Assembly (NCBI GenBank): GCA_964017155.1 | Contig: OZ024855.1 | Span: 59,638,731-59,702,730 of the forward strand | DNA length: 64,000 nucleotides | From: Oasisia sp. SBJ-2009 | Taxonomy: Eukaryota > Annelida > Polychaeta > Sabellida > Siboglinidae | Reading direction: 5' to 3' | Shown: one piece after another, positions 56,401 to 62,178 of the stretch | How positions within the stretch are numbered: the stretch's first letter is position 1 | Layout of the letters: every line of letters begins with the position of its first letter | Translations under genes and position numbers: made by a program | Notes under the pieces: model-generated | The model's input: only the letters and a program-made list of their open reading frames with translations | Database searches by the model: none | What the model was told of the DNA's origin: nothing

Positions 56401-56986
56401 TTGTAATATACTATGCTGTATTTTTTATTTAATAGTTAGAATATTATGGTGGTGCTGTTTTGTTGTTGTTTACGAATTCTGATTTCCTCTCAACTTGAGT
56501 ATATGAATAAGGAACATAAGCACTGTTGCTTCATTCGCGTTGTGACACGGTGTAATGTCTATTTGCAATACATCATTATTCTCTGTTGTTATTATTCTTA
56601 TCATCATAAATTGTGTTTAAATCCACCTGCTGACCAAACTGATGATATTGATCAATTTGCGTGGCAGGGTTTTGGGTGATTTCAGCCACATGCTGCTTGT
56701 GTTACTTGCAATGTTTAGGACGTTAATGGGATTCCCACAACAAGTCGTGTATCCGTCTTCAAATTGAGGCAGTATTTGTGCTGTTCCCATGGCTGGTGCA
56801 GTAGCAACTGGCGAAGTCAATTGCCGCAATTATATAGTTTGACAATACTAATTAATTAAATGGCATGTTTACAAAAGCGTGTTAGTGTCAAGACCAAAGT
56901 TTACCTTTGTCTGACTTTTTCTGCTCCCTGACGTCCCTGTCTGACTTCTTCCGATCATCTGACTTTCGGTGGCCATCTTTTTTCCC
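17201..56986 (-). CDS. DYNC2I1: DYNC2I1 (WDR60), dynein-2 intermediate chain 1, 28 exons in window, 5' partial
   Basis: Exons on the minus strand are listed separately. They sum to 5,274 bases (1,757 codons plus stop) with all phases consistent. Order along the protein: charged RERD/HRRPRE-type region (residues 1-218 of the window part), a large Ser/Lys-rich exon with a 16-aa repeat (219-1055), an acidic [15 protein letters not shown] segment, the strongly conserved block [14 protein letters not shown] / [17 protein letters not shown] (1146-1229), then a WD40 domain with [53 protein letters not shown] and [12 protein letters not shown]. This order and these motifs are those of WDR60. In known organisms the protein is part of the dynein-2 motor that moves IFT trains back from the ciliary tip. 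The window protein is much longer than the ~1,066-aa human protein because of the large exon. The initiator exon was not found between 57000 and 64000 and probably lies beyond the window. Confidence 0.93.
17322..17554. repeat. 11-bp minisatellite (ACATCACAAAC)n
   Basis: About 21 nearly perfect units; on the minus strand TTTGTGATGTG. It ends seven bases upstream of the acceptor of the last DYNC2I1 exon. Confidence 0.97.
17840..18150 (+). repeat. possible dispersed repeat
   Basis: Contains GGAAGCAAATTCCACACAGT and CGACAGAGAAAGC-like sequence of a type common in invertebrate interspersed repeats. No second copy of good quality in the window. Confidence 0.3.
19031..19103 (-). CDS. DYNC2I1: DYNC2I1 window exon 27
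   Basis: Acceptor TTACACAG|G, donor CAGATG|GTAAGA. 73 bases, phase 2 in, phase 0 out. Encodes [20 protein letters not shown]. Confidence 0.82.
20176..20345. repeat. (AT)n with GTATAT interruptions
   Basis: AT-rich simple repeat in the intron between DYNC2I1 window exons 26 and 27. A CTACATTATT / AATAATGTAG pair flanks the longest AT run (20283-20356). Confidence 0.95.
20405..20447 (+). repeat. single copy of the 18-bp minisatellite seed
   Basis: ACAAGATTGCCACCTA ... ACTCTAGATGGCCGGTGG, the same arrangement that precedes the 33.7-kb array. Confidence 0.7.
20718..20944 (-). CDS. DYNC2I1: DYNC2I1 window exon 26, last WD blades
   Basis: Acceptor TTGCTAG|GCG, donor ACAAG|GTCAGT. 227 bases, phase 0 in, phase 2 out. 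Contains [36 protein letters not shown] and [15 protein letters not shown]. Confidence 0.93.
20977..21340 (-). mobile_element. LINE 3' end, second copy of the 59-kb family
   Basis: Reverse complement of the 3' UTR of the LINE at 60.36-60.67 kb, including CCGAAATAAA-TTCAATTCAA, the GGTTTCTAGAGGA segment, and GGTCCTCG-ATAA. Truncated at its 5' side near 21340. Lies in a DYNC2I1 intron in the gene's orientation. Confidence 0.9.
21465..21605 (+). repeat. dispersed repeat family R1, copy 2
   Basis: GTCTCGGTTAACCAACTCTT, GCTACGTAACTTCGCCGTGA and CTGCCACCACAG blocks in the same order as at 15150. Confidence 0.75.
22385..22443 (-). CDS. DYNC2I1: DYNC2I1 window exon 25
   Basis: Acceptor CGTTTCAG|AT, donor TTCCTA|GTAAGT. 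59 bases, phase 1 in, phase 0 out. Encodes [20 protein letters not shown], matching the V-V-IDFSPFGEPIFL blade. Confidence 0.9.
22729..22942 (-). mobile_element. tRNA-derived SINE
   Basis: On the minus strand the head (22860-22937) begins GCAGTGGTCGCGCGGTAGAG, a box A-like sequence, and has GTGATTCAATCCC as box B. The body carries CTTTCGGAAGAGAAACT, GGTCCCTTCTATCTGGTGTC and CCAGGGGAAGTAAAAGA. The body recurs at 12455-12560. Confidence 0.75.
23011..23142. repeat. (GA)n
   Basis: GA repeat with GAGCGA interruptions in the first half. Confidence 0.97.
23532..23598 (-). CDS. DYNC2I1: DYNC2I1 window exon 24
   Basis: Acceptor CCTCTAG|GGT, donor AAGCTG|GTAAGT. 67 bases, phase 0 in, phase 1 out. Encodes [19 protein letters not shown]. 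Confidence 0.88.
24100..24548 (-). mobile_element. ~430-bp interspersed element R2, copy A
   Basis: Reverse complement aligns along its whole length with 36275-36683, including the AATTTATTTGTATAGCGCCC terminus, CTCGGGCGCTT, an internal AT microsatellite and TTAATTACAT-CAT near the far end. Confidence 0.9.
24674..24761 (-). CDS. DYNC2I1: DYNC2I1 window exon 23
   Basis: Acceptor GTCCAG|C, donor GACACG|GTGAGT. 88 bases, phase 2 in, phase 0 out. Encodes [20 protein letters not shown], the FLPSDPNHFIIGTD-like blade. Confidence 0.9.
25518..25636 (-). CDS. DYNC2I1: DYNC2I1 window exon 22
   Basis: Acceptor CCTCCAG|GTT, donor ATCCG|GTAAGG. 119 bases, phase 0 in, phase 2 out. Encodes [20 protein letters not shown]. 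Confidence 0.9.
25985..26030. repeat. (CATA)n / (AT)n
   Basis: Short tetranucleotide then AT repeat next to the LINE fragment. Confidence 0.9.
26045..26725 (-). mobile_element. LINE ORF2 C-terminal fragment split by an ATCC array
   Basis: Minus strand: [20 protein letters not shown] and [16 protein letters not shown] (26615-26720), then the array, then [20 protein letters not shown] and [10 protein letters not shown] (26054-26143). This is the RLRW-GH-RM / GRP-RWMD C-terminal signature of non-LTR retrotransposon polyproteins. Confidence 0.85.
26148..26611. repeat. (ATCC)n / (GGAT)n tetranucleotide array
   Basis: About 115 perfect units; on the minus strand all frames read WMDG repeats. It sits exactly at the RWMDG codons of the LINE fragment. 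Confidence 0.98.
26771..26840. repeat. (AT)n between two LINE fragments
   Basis: AT repeat with one TTTATTTATATATG interruption. Confidence 0.95.
26841..27155 (+). mobile_element. second LINE ORF2 C-terminal fragment, opposite strand
   Basis: Open frame with [40 protein letters not shown] and [19 protein letters not shown]. The [14 protein letters not shown] / WNP-GKRRRG motif is that of another non-LTR family. The 3' end is next to DYNC2I1 window exon 21. Confidence 0.85.
27196..27260 (-). CDS. DYNC2I1: DYNC2I1 window exon 21, WD blade
   Basis: Acceptor CTGCAG|GT, donor CTGTGG|GTGAGT. 65 bases, phase 1 in, phase 0 out. Encodes [19 protein letters not shown], matching the LSFHIASLDESGVLNVW segment of WDR60. 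Confidence 0.9.
27870..27904 (-). CDS. DYNC2I1: DYNC2I1 window exon 20, 35-base exon
   Basis: Acceptor GTTGCAG|T, donor AAATG|GTAAGT. Phase 2 in, phase 1 out. Encodes [12 protein letters not shown]. Small and poorly conserved; supported by splice sites and phase. Confidence 0.65.
28080..28400 (+). mobile_element. degenerate retroelement fragment
   Basis: [19 protein letters not shown] and [11 protein letters not shown], followed by a GAAACGTTGACGTGTCAAA segment, resemble the NRDEG-Y-LS C-terminal region of retroelements that carry a YIG-type endonuclease. Stops and weak similarity make it tentative. Confidence 0.4.
28461..28533 (-). CDS. DYNC2I1: DYNC2I1 window exon 19
   Basis: Acceptor GTTTCAG|CT, donor GGACAG|GTGAGG. 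73 bases, phase 1 in, phase 2 out. Encodes [20 protein letters not shown]. Confidence 0.85.
28560..28862 (+). mobile_element. L2-like LINE 3' tail
   Basis: Ends TGTGACAATAAAGCTGATCT followed by TGTCTTATC, a form typical of L2-clade 3' ends. No coding part remains. Confidence 0.45.
29575..29960 (-). repeat. interspersed element related to R2
   Basis: Starts TAATTTTTATTTGTAAAGCG and ends near ATGTGTTTTCAAGTTGGACT; AT-rich interior. Resembles the termini of the R2 element but not its body. A poly(A) run of 20 precedes it at 29523-29542. Confidence 0.5.
29980..30088 (-). CDS. DYNC2I1: DYNC2I1 window exon 18, WD blade
   Basis: Acceptor CTCTTCAG|CAC, donor ACACAG|GTACGA. 109 bases, phase 0 in, phase 1 out. 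Encodes [20 protein letters not shown]. Confidence 0.9.
30428..30503 (-). CDS. DYNC2I1: DYNC2I1 window exon 17
   Basis: Acceptor GCTTGAAG|A (weak pyrimidine tract), donor GGAATG|GTGAGC. 76 bases, phase 2 in, phase 0 out. Encodes [20 protein letters not shown], aligned with the VLICES-CCCLSP segment of WDR60. The acceptor choice is forced by an upstream in-frame stop. Confidence 0.82.
31355..31431 (-). CDS. DYNC2I1: DYNC2I1 window exon 16, WD blade
   Basis: Acceptor CATGTAG|GTT, donor AGAAAA|GTAAGC. 77 bases, phase 0 in, phase 2 out. Encodes [16 protein letters not shown], a VWN/VWD blade motif. Confidence 0.88.
31590..31900 (+). repeat. diverged dispersed repeat, copy 2
   Basis: Ordered similarity to 2185-2565 (ACACGAGTCTCGCCTGCTGC, CAGATAAGTTACTATTTT, CCAGTTGTGTGTGGTTTCGC). 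Confidence 0.6.
32589..32665 (-). CDS. DYNC2I1: DYNC2I1 window exon 15, WD40 start
   Basis: Acceptor TCTTACAG|AT, donor CATACG|GTGAGT. 77 bases, phase 1 in, phase 0 out. Encodes [20 protein letters not shown]. Confidence 0.88.
33205..33500 (-). mobile_element. retroelement C-terminal fragment
   Basis: Minus frame: [20 protein letters not shown] then [20 protein letters not shown], like the IKEAIWIRK-P-MNRDEG-Y-LS motif near the C terminus of YIG-endonuclease retroelements. A GTTGAAACGTTGACTTGAC segment follows, as at 28330. Confidence 0.55.
33538..33600. repeat. (TTTCTTCG)n
   Basis: About six copies of an 8-bp unit, degrading to TTTCTTCA. Confidence 0.95.
33692..34291. repeat. 18-bp minisatellite (AACTCTAGATGGCAGGTG)n
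   Basis: About 33 copies with variants GATGGCAGGC, GACAGCAGGC and GATGGCACGC, in the DYNC2I1 intron between window exons 14 and 15. Each unit carries an XbaI-type TCTAGA. Confidence 0.97.
34436..34562 (-). CDS. DYNC2I1: DYNC2I1 window exon 14
   Basis: Acceptor TGGCAG|GTG, donor AAAAG|GTTTAG. 127 bases, phase 0 in, phase 1 out. Starts [14 protein letters not shown], the segment just before the WD40 domain. Confidence 0.88.
34625..34715. repeat. (CA)n
   Basis: CA repeat with CACACCACA interruptions. Confidence 0.95.
34782..34870 (-). CDS. DYNC2I1: DYNC2I1 window exon 13
   Basis: Acceptor AATCACAG|GG, donor AGCCAG|GTATAG. 89 bases, phase 1 in, phase 0 out. Encodes [19 protein letters not shown] and [11 protein letters not shown]. 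Confidence 0.85.
35703..35814 (-). CDS. DYNC2I1: DYNC2I1 window exon 12, GC donor
   Basis: Acceptor TTTTCCAG|GCT; donor GGGAG|GCAAGC, a second GC-AG intron. 112 bases, phase 0 in, phase 1 out. Encodes [20 protein letters not shown], matching the AYVQ-ND-ETQTEE segment after the conserved block. Confidence 0.85.
36275..36683 (+). mobile_element. ~430-bp interspersed element R2, copy B
   Basis: Inverted mate of the 24.1-kb copy, with TTAATTACATGCATATACCC, TAGATTAGCTGTTAT, TAGGCTTATATTTATAATG and the GGGCGCTATACAAATAAATT terminus followed by GTATTATTATT. Confidence 0.9.
36772..37023 (-). CDS. DYNC2I1: DYNC2I1 window exon 11, conserved block
   Basis: Acceptor GGCCACAG|AAT, donor AGACAG|GTCAGT. 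252 bases, phase 0. Contains [29 protein letters not shown] and [17 protein letters not shown], the most diagnostic DYNC2I1 block in the window. Confidence 0.93.
37552..37644 (-). CDS. DYNC2I1: DYNC2I1 window exon 10, GC donor
   Basis: Acceptor CTTGCAG|CCC; donor GATCAG|GCAAGT, a GC-AG intron. 93 bases, phase 0. Encodes [19 protein letters not shown], a helical segment equivalent to the I-x-AI-xx-ENER segment of WDR60. A GT donor four bases downstream would break the frame. Confidence 0.8.
37940..38035 (-). CDS. DYNC2I1: DYNC2I1 window exon 9, acidic segment
   Basis: Acceptor TTCTGCAG|GAT, donor TCACCT|GTATGT. 96 bases, phase 0, begins [20 protein letters not shown]. It corresponds to the acidic EDYEDDFE-type stretch of WDR60. 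Confidence 0.85.
38371..38427 (-). CDS. DYNC2I1: DYNC2I1 window exon 8
   Basis: Acceptor TTATTACAG|AAA, donor TTTGAG|GTAATG. 57 bases, phase 0, encodes [19 protein letters not shown], the start of the acidic segment. Confidence 0.8.
39389..39529. repeat. 22-bp inverted repeat pair around 97 bases
   Basis: CAGATTTCGGCGGGATAACT (39389) and the reverse complement of 39508-39529 agree at 20 of 22 positions. MITE-like in shape, without a clear target duplication. Confidence 0.7.
40176..40248. repeat. (AT)n
   Basis: AT repeat with TACATATATGTAT interruption; intron between DYNC2I1 window exons 7 and 8. Confidence 0.95.
40359..40382 (-). CDS. DYNC2I1: DYNC2I1 window exon 7, 24-base microexon
   Basis: Acceptor GTTTACAG|AGA, donor AAGAAG|GTAGTG. 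Phase 0, encodes RKLKNAKK. It could be skipped without a frame change. Confidence 0.6.
41105..43615 (-). CDS. DYNC2I1: DYNC2I1 window exon 6, 2,511-base exon with in-frame 16-aa repeat
   Basis: Acceptor CAACTAG|GAA, donor CTTGTG|GTATGT. 837 codons, phase 0 at both ends, fully open. Starts [19 protein letters not shown], then an acidic/Ser patch [16 protein letters not shown]. The middle carries eleven 16-residue repeats of the [16 protein letters not shown] type (42363-42890). The rest is Lys/Ser/Thr/Glu-rich and likely disordered. The human protein has nothing of this length between its charged N terminus and the acidic segment, so the exon is a lineage-specific expansion (inference). The same frame runs on to 40964 past the donor, which would give a truncated isoform if the intron were retained. 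Confidence 0.88.
42363..42890 (-). repeat. DYNC2I1: coding 48-bp minisatellite, 11 x 16 aa
   Basis: In-frame units [16 protein letters not shown] and [16 protein letters not shown] within DYNC2I1 window exon 6. KD and RG types mostly alternate, giving a 96-bp higher-order period. All eleven units keep the frame and contain no stop. Confidence 0.97.
43950..46308. repeat. 22-bp tandem array (TAGCACGACACAGTACAAAGTG)n
   Basis: About 107 copies with common variants CACGCCACAG, CACGACATAG and CACGACACACAG, in the DYNC2I1 intron between window exons 5 and 6. The minus strand stays open for hundreds of codons only because of the repeat. Confidence 0.98.
46309..46500. other. unique spacer between two arrays
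   Basis: About 190 bases rich in AGTACA/GTACAC words shared with both flanking arrays. Confidence 0.7.
46495..47334. repeat. 26-bp tandem array
   Basis: About 32 copies of a unit made of CAGTCTAAGTAGTACACT followed by GTACAACC; degenerate at the left end, very uniform to the right. Confidence 0.98.
47510..47528 (-). CDS. DYNC2I1: DYNC2I1 window exon 5, 19-base microexon
   Basis: Acceptor TTTTTCAG|A, donor CGAAG|GTAAGT. Phase 2 in, phase 0 out. Encodes (K)APAETK. Perfect consensus sites on both sides and matching phase support it despite its size. Confidence 0.65.
48300..48700. other. AT-rich intron sequence
   Basis: TATTTATTTTT-type low complexity with an element-like end GTAAAGTGTAATGCGCCTCTG near 48600. 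No gene seen; likewise 49000-51100 holds nothing I recognise. Confidence 0.5.
48778..48851 (-). CDS. DYNC2I1: DYNC2I1 window exon 4
   Basis: Acceptor TTGCAG|GAA, donor ACCAA|GTATGC. 74 bases, phase 0 in, phase 2 out. Encodes [20 protein letters not shown]. Confidence 0.75.
51161..51174. promoter_or_regulatory. RFX X-box motif
   Basis: GTTGCCATGGTAAC fits the palindromic RFX consensus GTTRCC-N(2)-GGYAAC. RFX factors control ciliary genes. It lies in the DYNC2I1 intron between window exons 3 and 4, not at the 5' end found here. Confidence 0.5.
51815..51925 (-). repeat. dispersed repeat family R1, copy 3 (inverted)
   Basis: Reverse complement of the 15150 copy: ACCTCGATTA, CTCCGTGAGGTGGCAGCACT and GCAGCCGAGTGAGAGTCG. 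Confidence 0.75.
51995..52053. repeat. 18-bp stem hairpin
   Basis: CAATCCCGAGACAGCCCT at 51995-52012 pairs with 52036-52053 with one mismatch, around a 23-base loop. Confidence 0.9.
52574..52846 (-). CDS. DYNC2I1: DYNC2I1 window exon 3
   Basis: Acceptor TTTGACAG|AAT, donor GAACAG|GTGATG. 273 bases, phase 0. Encodes a highly charged segment including [17 protein letters not shown] and [18 protein letters not shown]. The acceptor is formed by the tail of a retroelement (52850-52980). Confidence 0.88.
52850..52980 (-). mobile_element. retroelement 3' end abutting DYNC2I1 window exon 3
   Basis: Minus strand ends TTGCGAAATAAAATTTGATT then TGATTTGACAG|exon. The GAAATAAA plus (TTGAT)n tail is of the same style as the LINE tails here. 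Heavily truncated. Confidence 0.6.
52984..53689. mobile_element. AT-rich foldback element
   Basis: Inverted termini of about 62 bases begin ATTGACAGATTTCTCAAATT and CCCCCAAT and continue through GTATACATGGATAAGTA. The interior is AT microsatellite with three to four TACCCTGGTATATATA or TACCCTAGTAT blocks. Confidence 0.85.
54060..54275 (+). mobile_element. degenerate LINE reverse transcriptase fragment
   Basis: Frameshifted pieces read YSDDCL, then [20 protein letters not shown] and a region like VGKTKEMVVGFRKKG. This is the FSDDTA ... WC-N-L-LN-SKTKEMVVDFR pattern of L2/CR1-type elements. Confidence 0.65.
55412..55617 (-). CDS. DYNC2I1: DYNC2I1 window exon 2
   Basis: Acceptor ATGCAG|GT, donor CCTGAG|GTGGGG. 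206 bases, phase 1 in, phase 0 out. Encodes [19 protein letters not shown] and a run of RD dipeptides ([12 protein letters not shown]). Confidence 0.85.
56905..56986 (-). CDS. DYNC2I1: DYNC2I1 window exon 1 (most 5' exon found)
   Basis: Acceptor TTTGTAG|GGG, donor CAAAG|GTAAAC, 82 bases, phase 0 in, phase 1 out. Encodes [20 protein letters not shown], the charged N-terminal type of WDR60. Confidence 0.75.
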
Positions 56987-56999
56987 CTACAAATATACT

Positions 57000-58283
57000 G
57001 ACATTGAGGAAATACACACCTCAAAGTTTAGTTTGGAATGCAAGTTTACTTTTTAGTATAATTCTGCATACTCTTGAGAGTGTTAATGTAAACTACCCTG
57101 GTAACCATTTGCAGTTACAATCACAAAGGCAGAAGGTATACTGCTGACATCAGATAGAACACGTACAAGATAGTGGATCAATAAAAATGTTTTCATTCAG
57201 AATAATTATCTCAGTTTCTTTAACATCCATATCATGTACTAGCCTGGGTCTAGCCATAACACCTTTGTTTAAATGGTTGTTTGTTAAACATGGGCCAACA
57301 TGCCTAACAAACAACTAGGCATATTGTGCTGGGAGCCACAGTGGCAATAAAACAGTTAGTTGCCATGAAGTGTGTTCACCTCCAGGGATAGCTGATAATT
57401 ATTAGACCTTGCAACAAGTAAGTTCTGTGCCTGTTTAGATGTAATTAGAACAGTGAAACAGATTTATAGACGAAGTTCTGACTACATACAACCTCTTGGT
57501 ATCACAAAAATAGTCCAAACCAATGACAAAATTGAGCCTATATGTCACTGTACATCCATGATATATAAATTGCTCATGTTCACTGCCTGCATACTGGAAC
57601 TGTCATGAATATGTTTTCTTTGTATAAGTAAATTTCCAAACAATAAAAATGTTCCATTTCCACTTTGAAACAGTGTTCTAAGTAAATTACTGAAGTGAAA
57701 AATGTGATTTTTAATTTGTTGCAAATGGCCAATTTATATTAGCTCTTTTAGATGCATAACATGAGGCAATTTGTTTTATTCCATTTACGCGTAGTTCAAT
57801 CAAAGTTCACATGAATTGATACACAGGCTATCGTTACTAATATTTTGGAGGAATATATTGAATTATATATTGCAAATGTGGTGTCTAGACTAGACATATA
57901 TAACTTCTGTGATATAGCCTCCAAACTAAAACAGACTGTACCAGTATCACATGTAGTAGGCACAAGCATGCACTACATAATCTTGGTCAGATATGTTCAG
58001 CTACTCATGGAAAGGTATCAGTTTTCAAGAACTTAGGTTGTTCAATGCTAAAATGGCCTAGCATTCTTTCATGAACTAAAAAGCACAAGAGCGTCTAAAA
58101 TAAAATATTAAATATCCCATATTAATTTGCTGTGAAACAACCCTTTTTCTAAAGACGTTTCTGATCCTTTCCTTGTATTCTAGTTTTGGGCATAGCTTAC
58201 TCGCAAGGCTGATCCTAATTCGTCCGTCTTCCATGTGTCTTCTTTACTCTGTAAGACAAGAAAACAGCATTTTACTAAGTCAT
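57000..58283. other. no recognised feature
   Basis: AT-rich sequence, presumably DYNC2I1 intron or upstream sequence. I looked for the conserved KDDTW-type N terminus of WDR60 here and did not find it. Confidence 0.5.
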
Positions 58284-58764
58284 ATGTATGCCAGAGATGG
58301 AGTGAGTACAATACAAATGTACTCGAGTACGATTACTTTGAACATGCACAAGTACGAGTACTCAGAAAACAAATGTATTCGAGTACGATTACTTTACAAT
58401 GTACTCGAGTACGAGTACGATTACATTATAATGTAATCATGATTACTTTCACAATTACTTTATTGAATATCCTGTTTCTAACATAAAGACGATCTTTCAC
58501 AGAATCCCCAGGTGTCATTCTTGTTCTGTTGCTGTGTCACTATCTAGTGTTCTAACTGATTACTGCTATCCACTATCCAGGTGTTATTATTATTAATAAT
58601 CAGATGTTTTTGGGGCAGGTTGGTATGGTTTCTGAATCAAATACAAATATGATGCATTTAAGAATTTAAAATGTCCTCTGTTTATTTTAAATGTCAAAAA
58701 CACATGATCAAATACATTACAACAACAACATTTCAACTCCATGGGGGGTCATATTTAAAAGAGT

Positions 58765-58890
58765 ATCCAATTCAAATATGTAGTATATAAGACATGGATT
58801 CAAATACATTTGTATTTGATAGTATTTAAATACTTTTGTAAAATATTTGTATTTGAATTCAAATACTTTTTCAAATACATTGTCAGTATC
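58765..58890. repeat. CAAATAC / GTATTTG palindrome cluster
   Basis: Repeated AAATACATTTGTATTTGAT, TATTTAAATACTTT and GTATTTGAATTCAAATAC words inside the hAT-like element, possibly the end of another DNA element. Confidence 0.6.
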
Positions 58891-59164
58891 AACATTTTGT
58901 TTTCACTGTCACATATAATGCCTGCCAAACTGATTACCATCACTGTAACTTCACCCAACAGTGCAAACTACTGATGAAGACACTTAACAGCAGATGTCCC
59001 CTGTGGCCCTGCACTGATCACAACTTTTGTTTGCTCAGAGCCAGAGGGTGGATTAGCAACTGACCCTTTGTTCTAGCTATTCTGGTTTTCTGGCTGAATT
59101 TGAAGGTGAACTGTCACACTTCCTCACAAGATCCTACCAGTGATTAGTAGTGTCTCTTCTGAAG

Positions 59165-60858
59165 ACAACATAGGCATGTTATTACAGATAAAATATCAAG
59201 CAACATTGATCAAAAAAATCATAATATAGGCATATTTCTTGATCTTAGTAAGGCTTTTGACACAATAGACCATAACATCTTATTAAAAAAACTTCAGTGC
59301 TATGGGATAAGAGGCATAGCTTGCGAATGGTTCAAAAGTTACCTTAGCGATAGAGCACAATATGTGTTGTATAATAACACAGAATCTGAATACATGAAGA
59401 TAACTTGTGGTGTTCCCCAGGGATCCATATTAGGCCCATTACTTTTTATCATATATATAAATGATATTGTAAATGTATCAAACATTCTTAAGCCTATACT
59501 GTTTGCAGATGATACTAGTTTTTTCCATGCACACACACATTTCCACACTCTCATAGAAGAAGTGAATATTGAACTACAAAAAATTGCAATTTGGTTTAAT
59601 ACTAATAAACTAACATTAAATGTTAAAAAATCAAATTTCATAATATTCACACCAAATTGGAAGGGAAAATTTATAACACAGACAATGCTGAAATAATAAT
59701 AAATGGTAACAAAATAAAACAAGTCAAGTTTACAAAATTTCTAGGAATATACATAGATGAACATTTGAGCTGGAAAATCCATATTAATAATTTAGCCAAA
59801 AAAATTGCACGAAATGTAGGAATGCTAAATAAATTAAAATATTTTCTCCCATTGTACACCATGAAGACTTTATACTATTCATTAATATTACCTCATCTGC
59901 AATATTGTGTCCTGTTATGGTCAAATACATACACAATTCATTTAAAAAAAAATAAAGATATTACAGAAGAGAGCAATAAGGATAATTACGAAATCACAAT
60001 ATACATCACATACAGATCCATTATTTTCAAAATTAAAACTGTTAAAGTTAAGTGATATATATAAACATCAATTAGGGATTTTTATGTATAAATCCGTAAA
60101 TGATCAACTCCCAGACAACTTGACTTCTATGCTTAAACTAACAGAAAACATTCATAACCATAATCTTAGAAATTTTAATGGGTTTTACATTCAAAACATA
60201 AGAACAAACAACAGAAAGTTTACAATAAATTATTCTGGTCCAGTCTTCTGGAATACACTACCTCAACATATAAGAAAGCTTAGAACAATAAAACAATTTA
60301 AAGGTAAGCTAAAGGAGTTATTACTGATGGGATATGTATCTTAGGCATATATAAGGATTATGTAACGTAGTTATAGTATTATTTTATTATTTATCATTAC
60401 TTGTATTTATTTTTAGACTTATTTAAGTACTTAGTAATAGTAATATTAGTAGTTGTAGTATTCTAATATTATCATTCATGATAATGATATTTATTTATTT
60501 TTATATGTTTAGTTTACTTTTATAATAATGTCCATAAAGTTGTATGTTCTTGGTGGTCCTCGATATAAGCCCCTAGGGGTTTCTAGAGGATCTCCACGGT
60601 TACATTTTATAATCATGTTTATGCTTATGTTTGTATGTTGTTGTTGTTGTGACCGAAATAAAGTTCAATTCAATTCATAAAGTTCAATTCAATTCAATTC
60701 AATTCAATTCAATTCAATTCAATTCAATTCAATTCAATTCAATTCAATTCAATTCAATTCAATTCAATTCAATTCAATTCAATTCAATTCAATTCAATTC
60801 AATTCAATTCAATTCAATTCAATTCAATTCAATTCAATTCAATTCAATTCAATTCAGA
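59165..60858 (+). mobile_element. 5'-truncated LINE (jockey/L2-like) with (TTCAA)n tail
   Basis: Reverse transcriptase in three frames separated by two frameshifts (~59670 and ~59950). Frame 1 has GIFLDLSKAFDTIDHNILLK, CGVPQGSILGPLLFIIYIND and LFADDTS; frame 2 has FTKFLGIYIDEHLSWKIHIN and LPHLQYCVLLW; frame 3 has LQKRAIRIITKSQYTSHTD and VFWNTLPQHIRKLRTIKQFK, stop near 60342. The 3' UTR runs to 60655, followed by about 40 TTCAA units. The 5' end of the element, with the endonuclease, is missing. Low decay suggests a fairly recent insertion. Confidence 0.9.
60659..60856. repeat. (TTCAA)n LINE tail
   Basis: About 39 near-perfect pentamers directly after the GACCGAAATAAAG end of the LINE. Confidence 0.97.
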
Positions 60859-61609
60859 CCTCCTGTGTTATTGCAGACCTCCTGGCTTAACATAACAGGT
60901 CTACAACATATTTTGGCCTTTACCTCTGTAGGCAGGTTTACAGTTTGCACTTAATTAAACTCAATACACAGGATTTAGCAGCTAACTGCCCAGACCCAGT
61001 CAGGATTCTAGATACCTAGGAACCATGACCAGTCATTCACACCATACTGACAGAGCAAACAGTACAGGTGGGGTGGAGTCTAAAATTACAAAGCAAGATG
61101 TTAGGGGATGCTTATCTACTGCAGGGCTTCCCAGGGACTGTGGCAATATAACTTTATATTACCAGTACTACAGTAAGCAGGAGGGTCAGGAGATGCTTCT
61201 CTGGGGAGAGAAGGTTTTAATTAGGGAAATGTGACTGAATATTTATTTAACTGAAATGCTTAACAGTAATAGAAAATTAATAGCTCAATTAATATTACAT
61301 TTATTAGATTACTTCTAATATTGTCATTTTATCTGTCTAATATATTTGCTTGCAACTGTTCATATGAAAAAAATGTAATCGTGAGAAGTAATCGTGAGTA
61401 CGATTACTTTGGTAATGTACTCGAGTACAATTACTTTGCTTCGTACTCGAGTACTCGTACTCTAAAAGTACTCGTACTCGAGTATGAGTACGAGTACACG
61501 AGTACGATTACTCCATCTCTGATATATGCCATAAAATAGCTTGAGTTATTGTGCCAAGCATGTAAAGAATCTTATACCTTTACCATCTATGTAATAATGC
61601 AATTAATTT

Positions 61610-61720
61610 GTATAGTGCCGGACTCATTCACTGAATAATAATAAGTACATTTATATAACACCTAGATGCATTCCATTTGGAGGAGCTGCAAATTCTCTCA
61701 GGCACTTCACACACATCTAC
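61610..61720. repeat. R2-like terminus fragment
   Basis: GTAATAATGCAATTAATTTG, TATAGTGCCGG and TAATAATAAGTACATTTATA words resemble the R2/SINE-like termini elsewhere in the window. Confidence 0.45.
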
Positions 61721-61934
61721 AAGTTAAGATTTGTAATTATACGTTAACATAAAAATCATTCTCAATTGTATAATAATTATAAGAGATTCATTACGTAATT
61801 AAATCACCTCATGTACGAGCAATTACTGTAAGCATTAAGTAAATGAAATTGTAATAAAGAATTTTAAAATAACAATAATTATTTACTAAAATATGGGTAA
61901 GTGTATTTGATAAAGTCCAAGTGATTGTATTAAC

Positions 61935-62138
61935 GAAGGTAGGACAAAACCCCCTCCGGACAAAACCCCCTTGGACAAAACCCCCTCCATACATAACTCC
62001 ATCAGTACATAAGCTCCTTCCGGACAAAACCCCCTCGGACAAAACCCCCTCATCATAGATACTAGACTCTTCTTTAATTATCAATATAATTAAACTTAAC
62101 TTGGCTTGTATGTTTGTGCAAACTATATAATATGTATG

Positions 62139-62178
<40 letters not shown>

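Larger units (their letters stand above)
58292..61521. mobile_element. hAT-like DNA transposon with nested LINE
   Basis: Ends CAGAGATGGAGT at 58292 and ACTCCATCTCTG at 61510-61521. Flanked by 8-bp ATGTATGC (58284-58291) and ATATATGC (61522-61529), one mismatch. Both subterminal regions are packed with GTACTCGAGTAC and GTAATCGTACTCG palindromes. No transposase seen; it is probably a non-autonomous element enlarged by insertions. Confidence 0.75.

Noticed and set aside
58490..58540. NKNDTW-like minus-strand peptide resembling the KDDTW start of WDR60
   Set aside because: Runs into a stop after a few codons, lies inside the hAT-like element and lacks splice sites.
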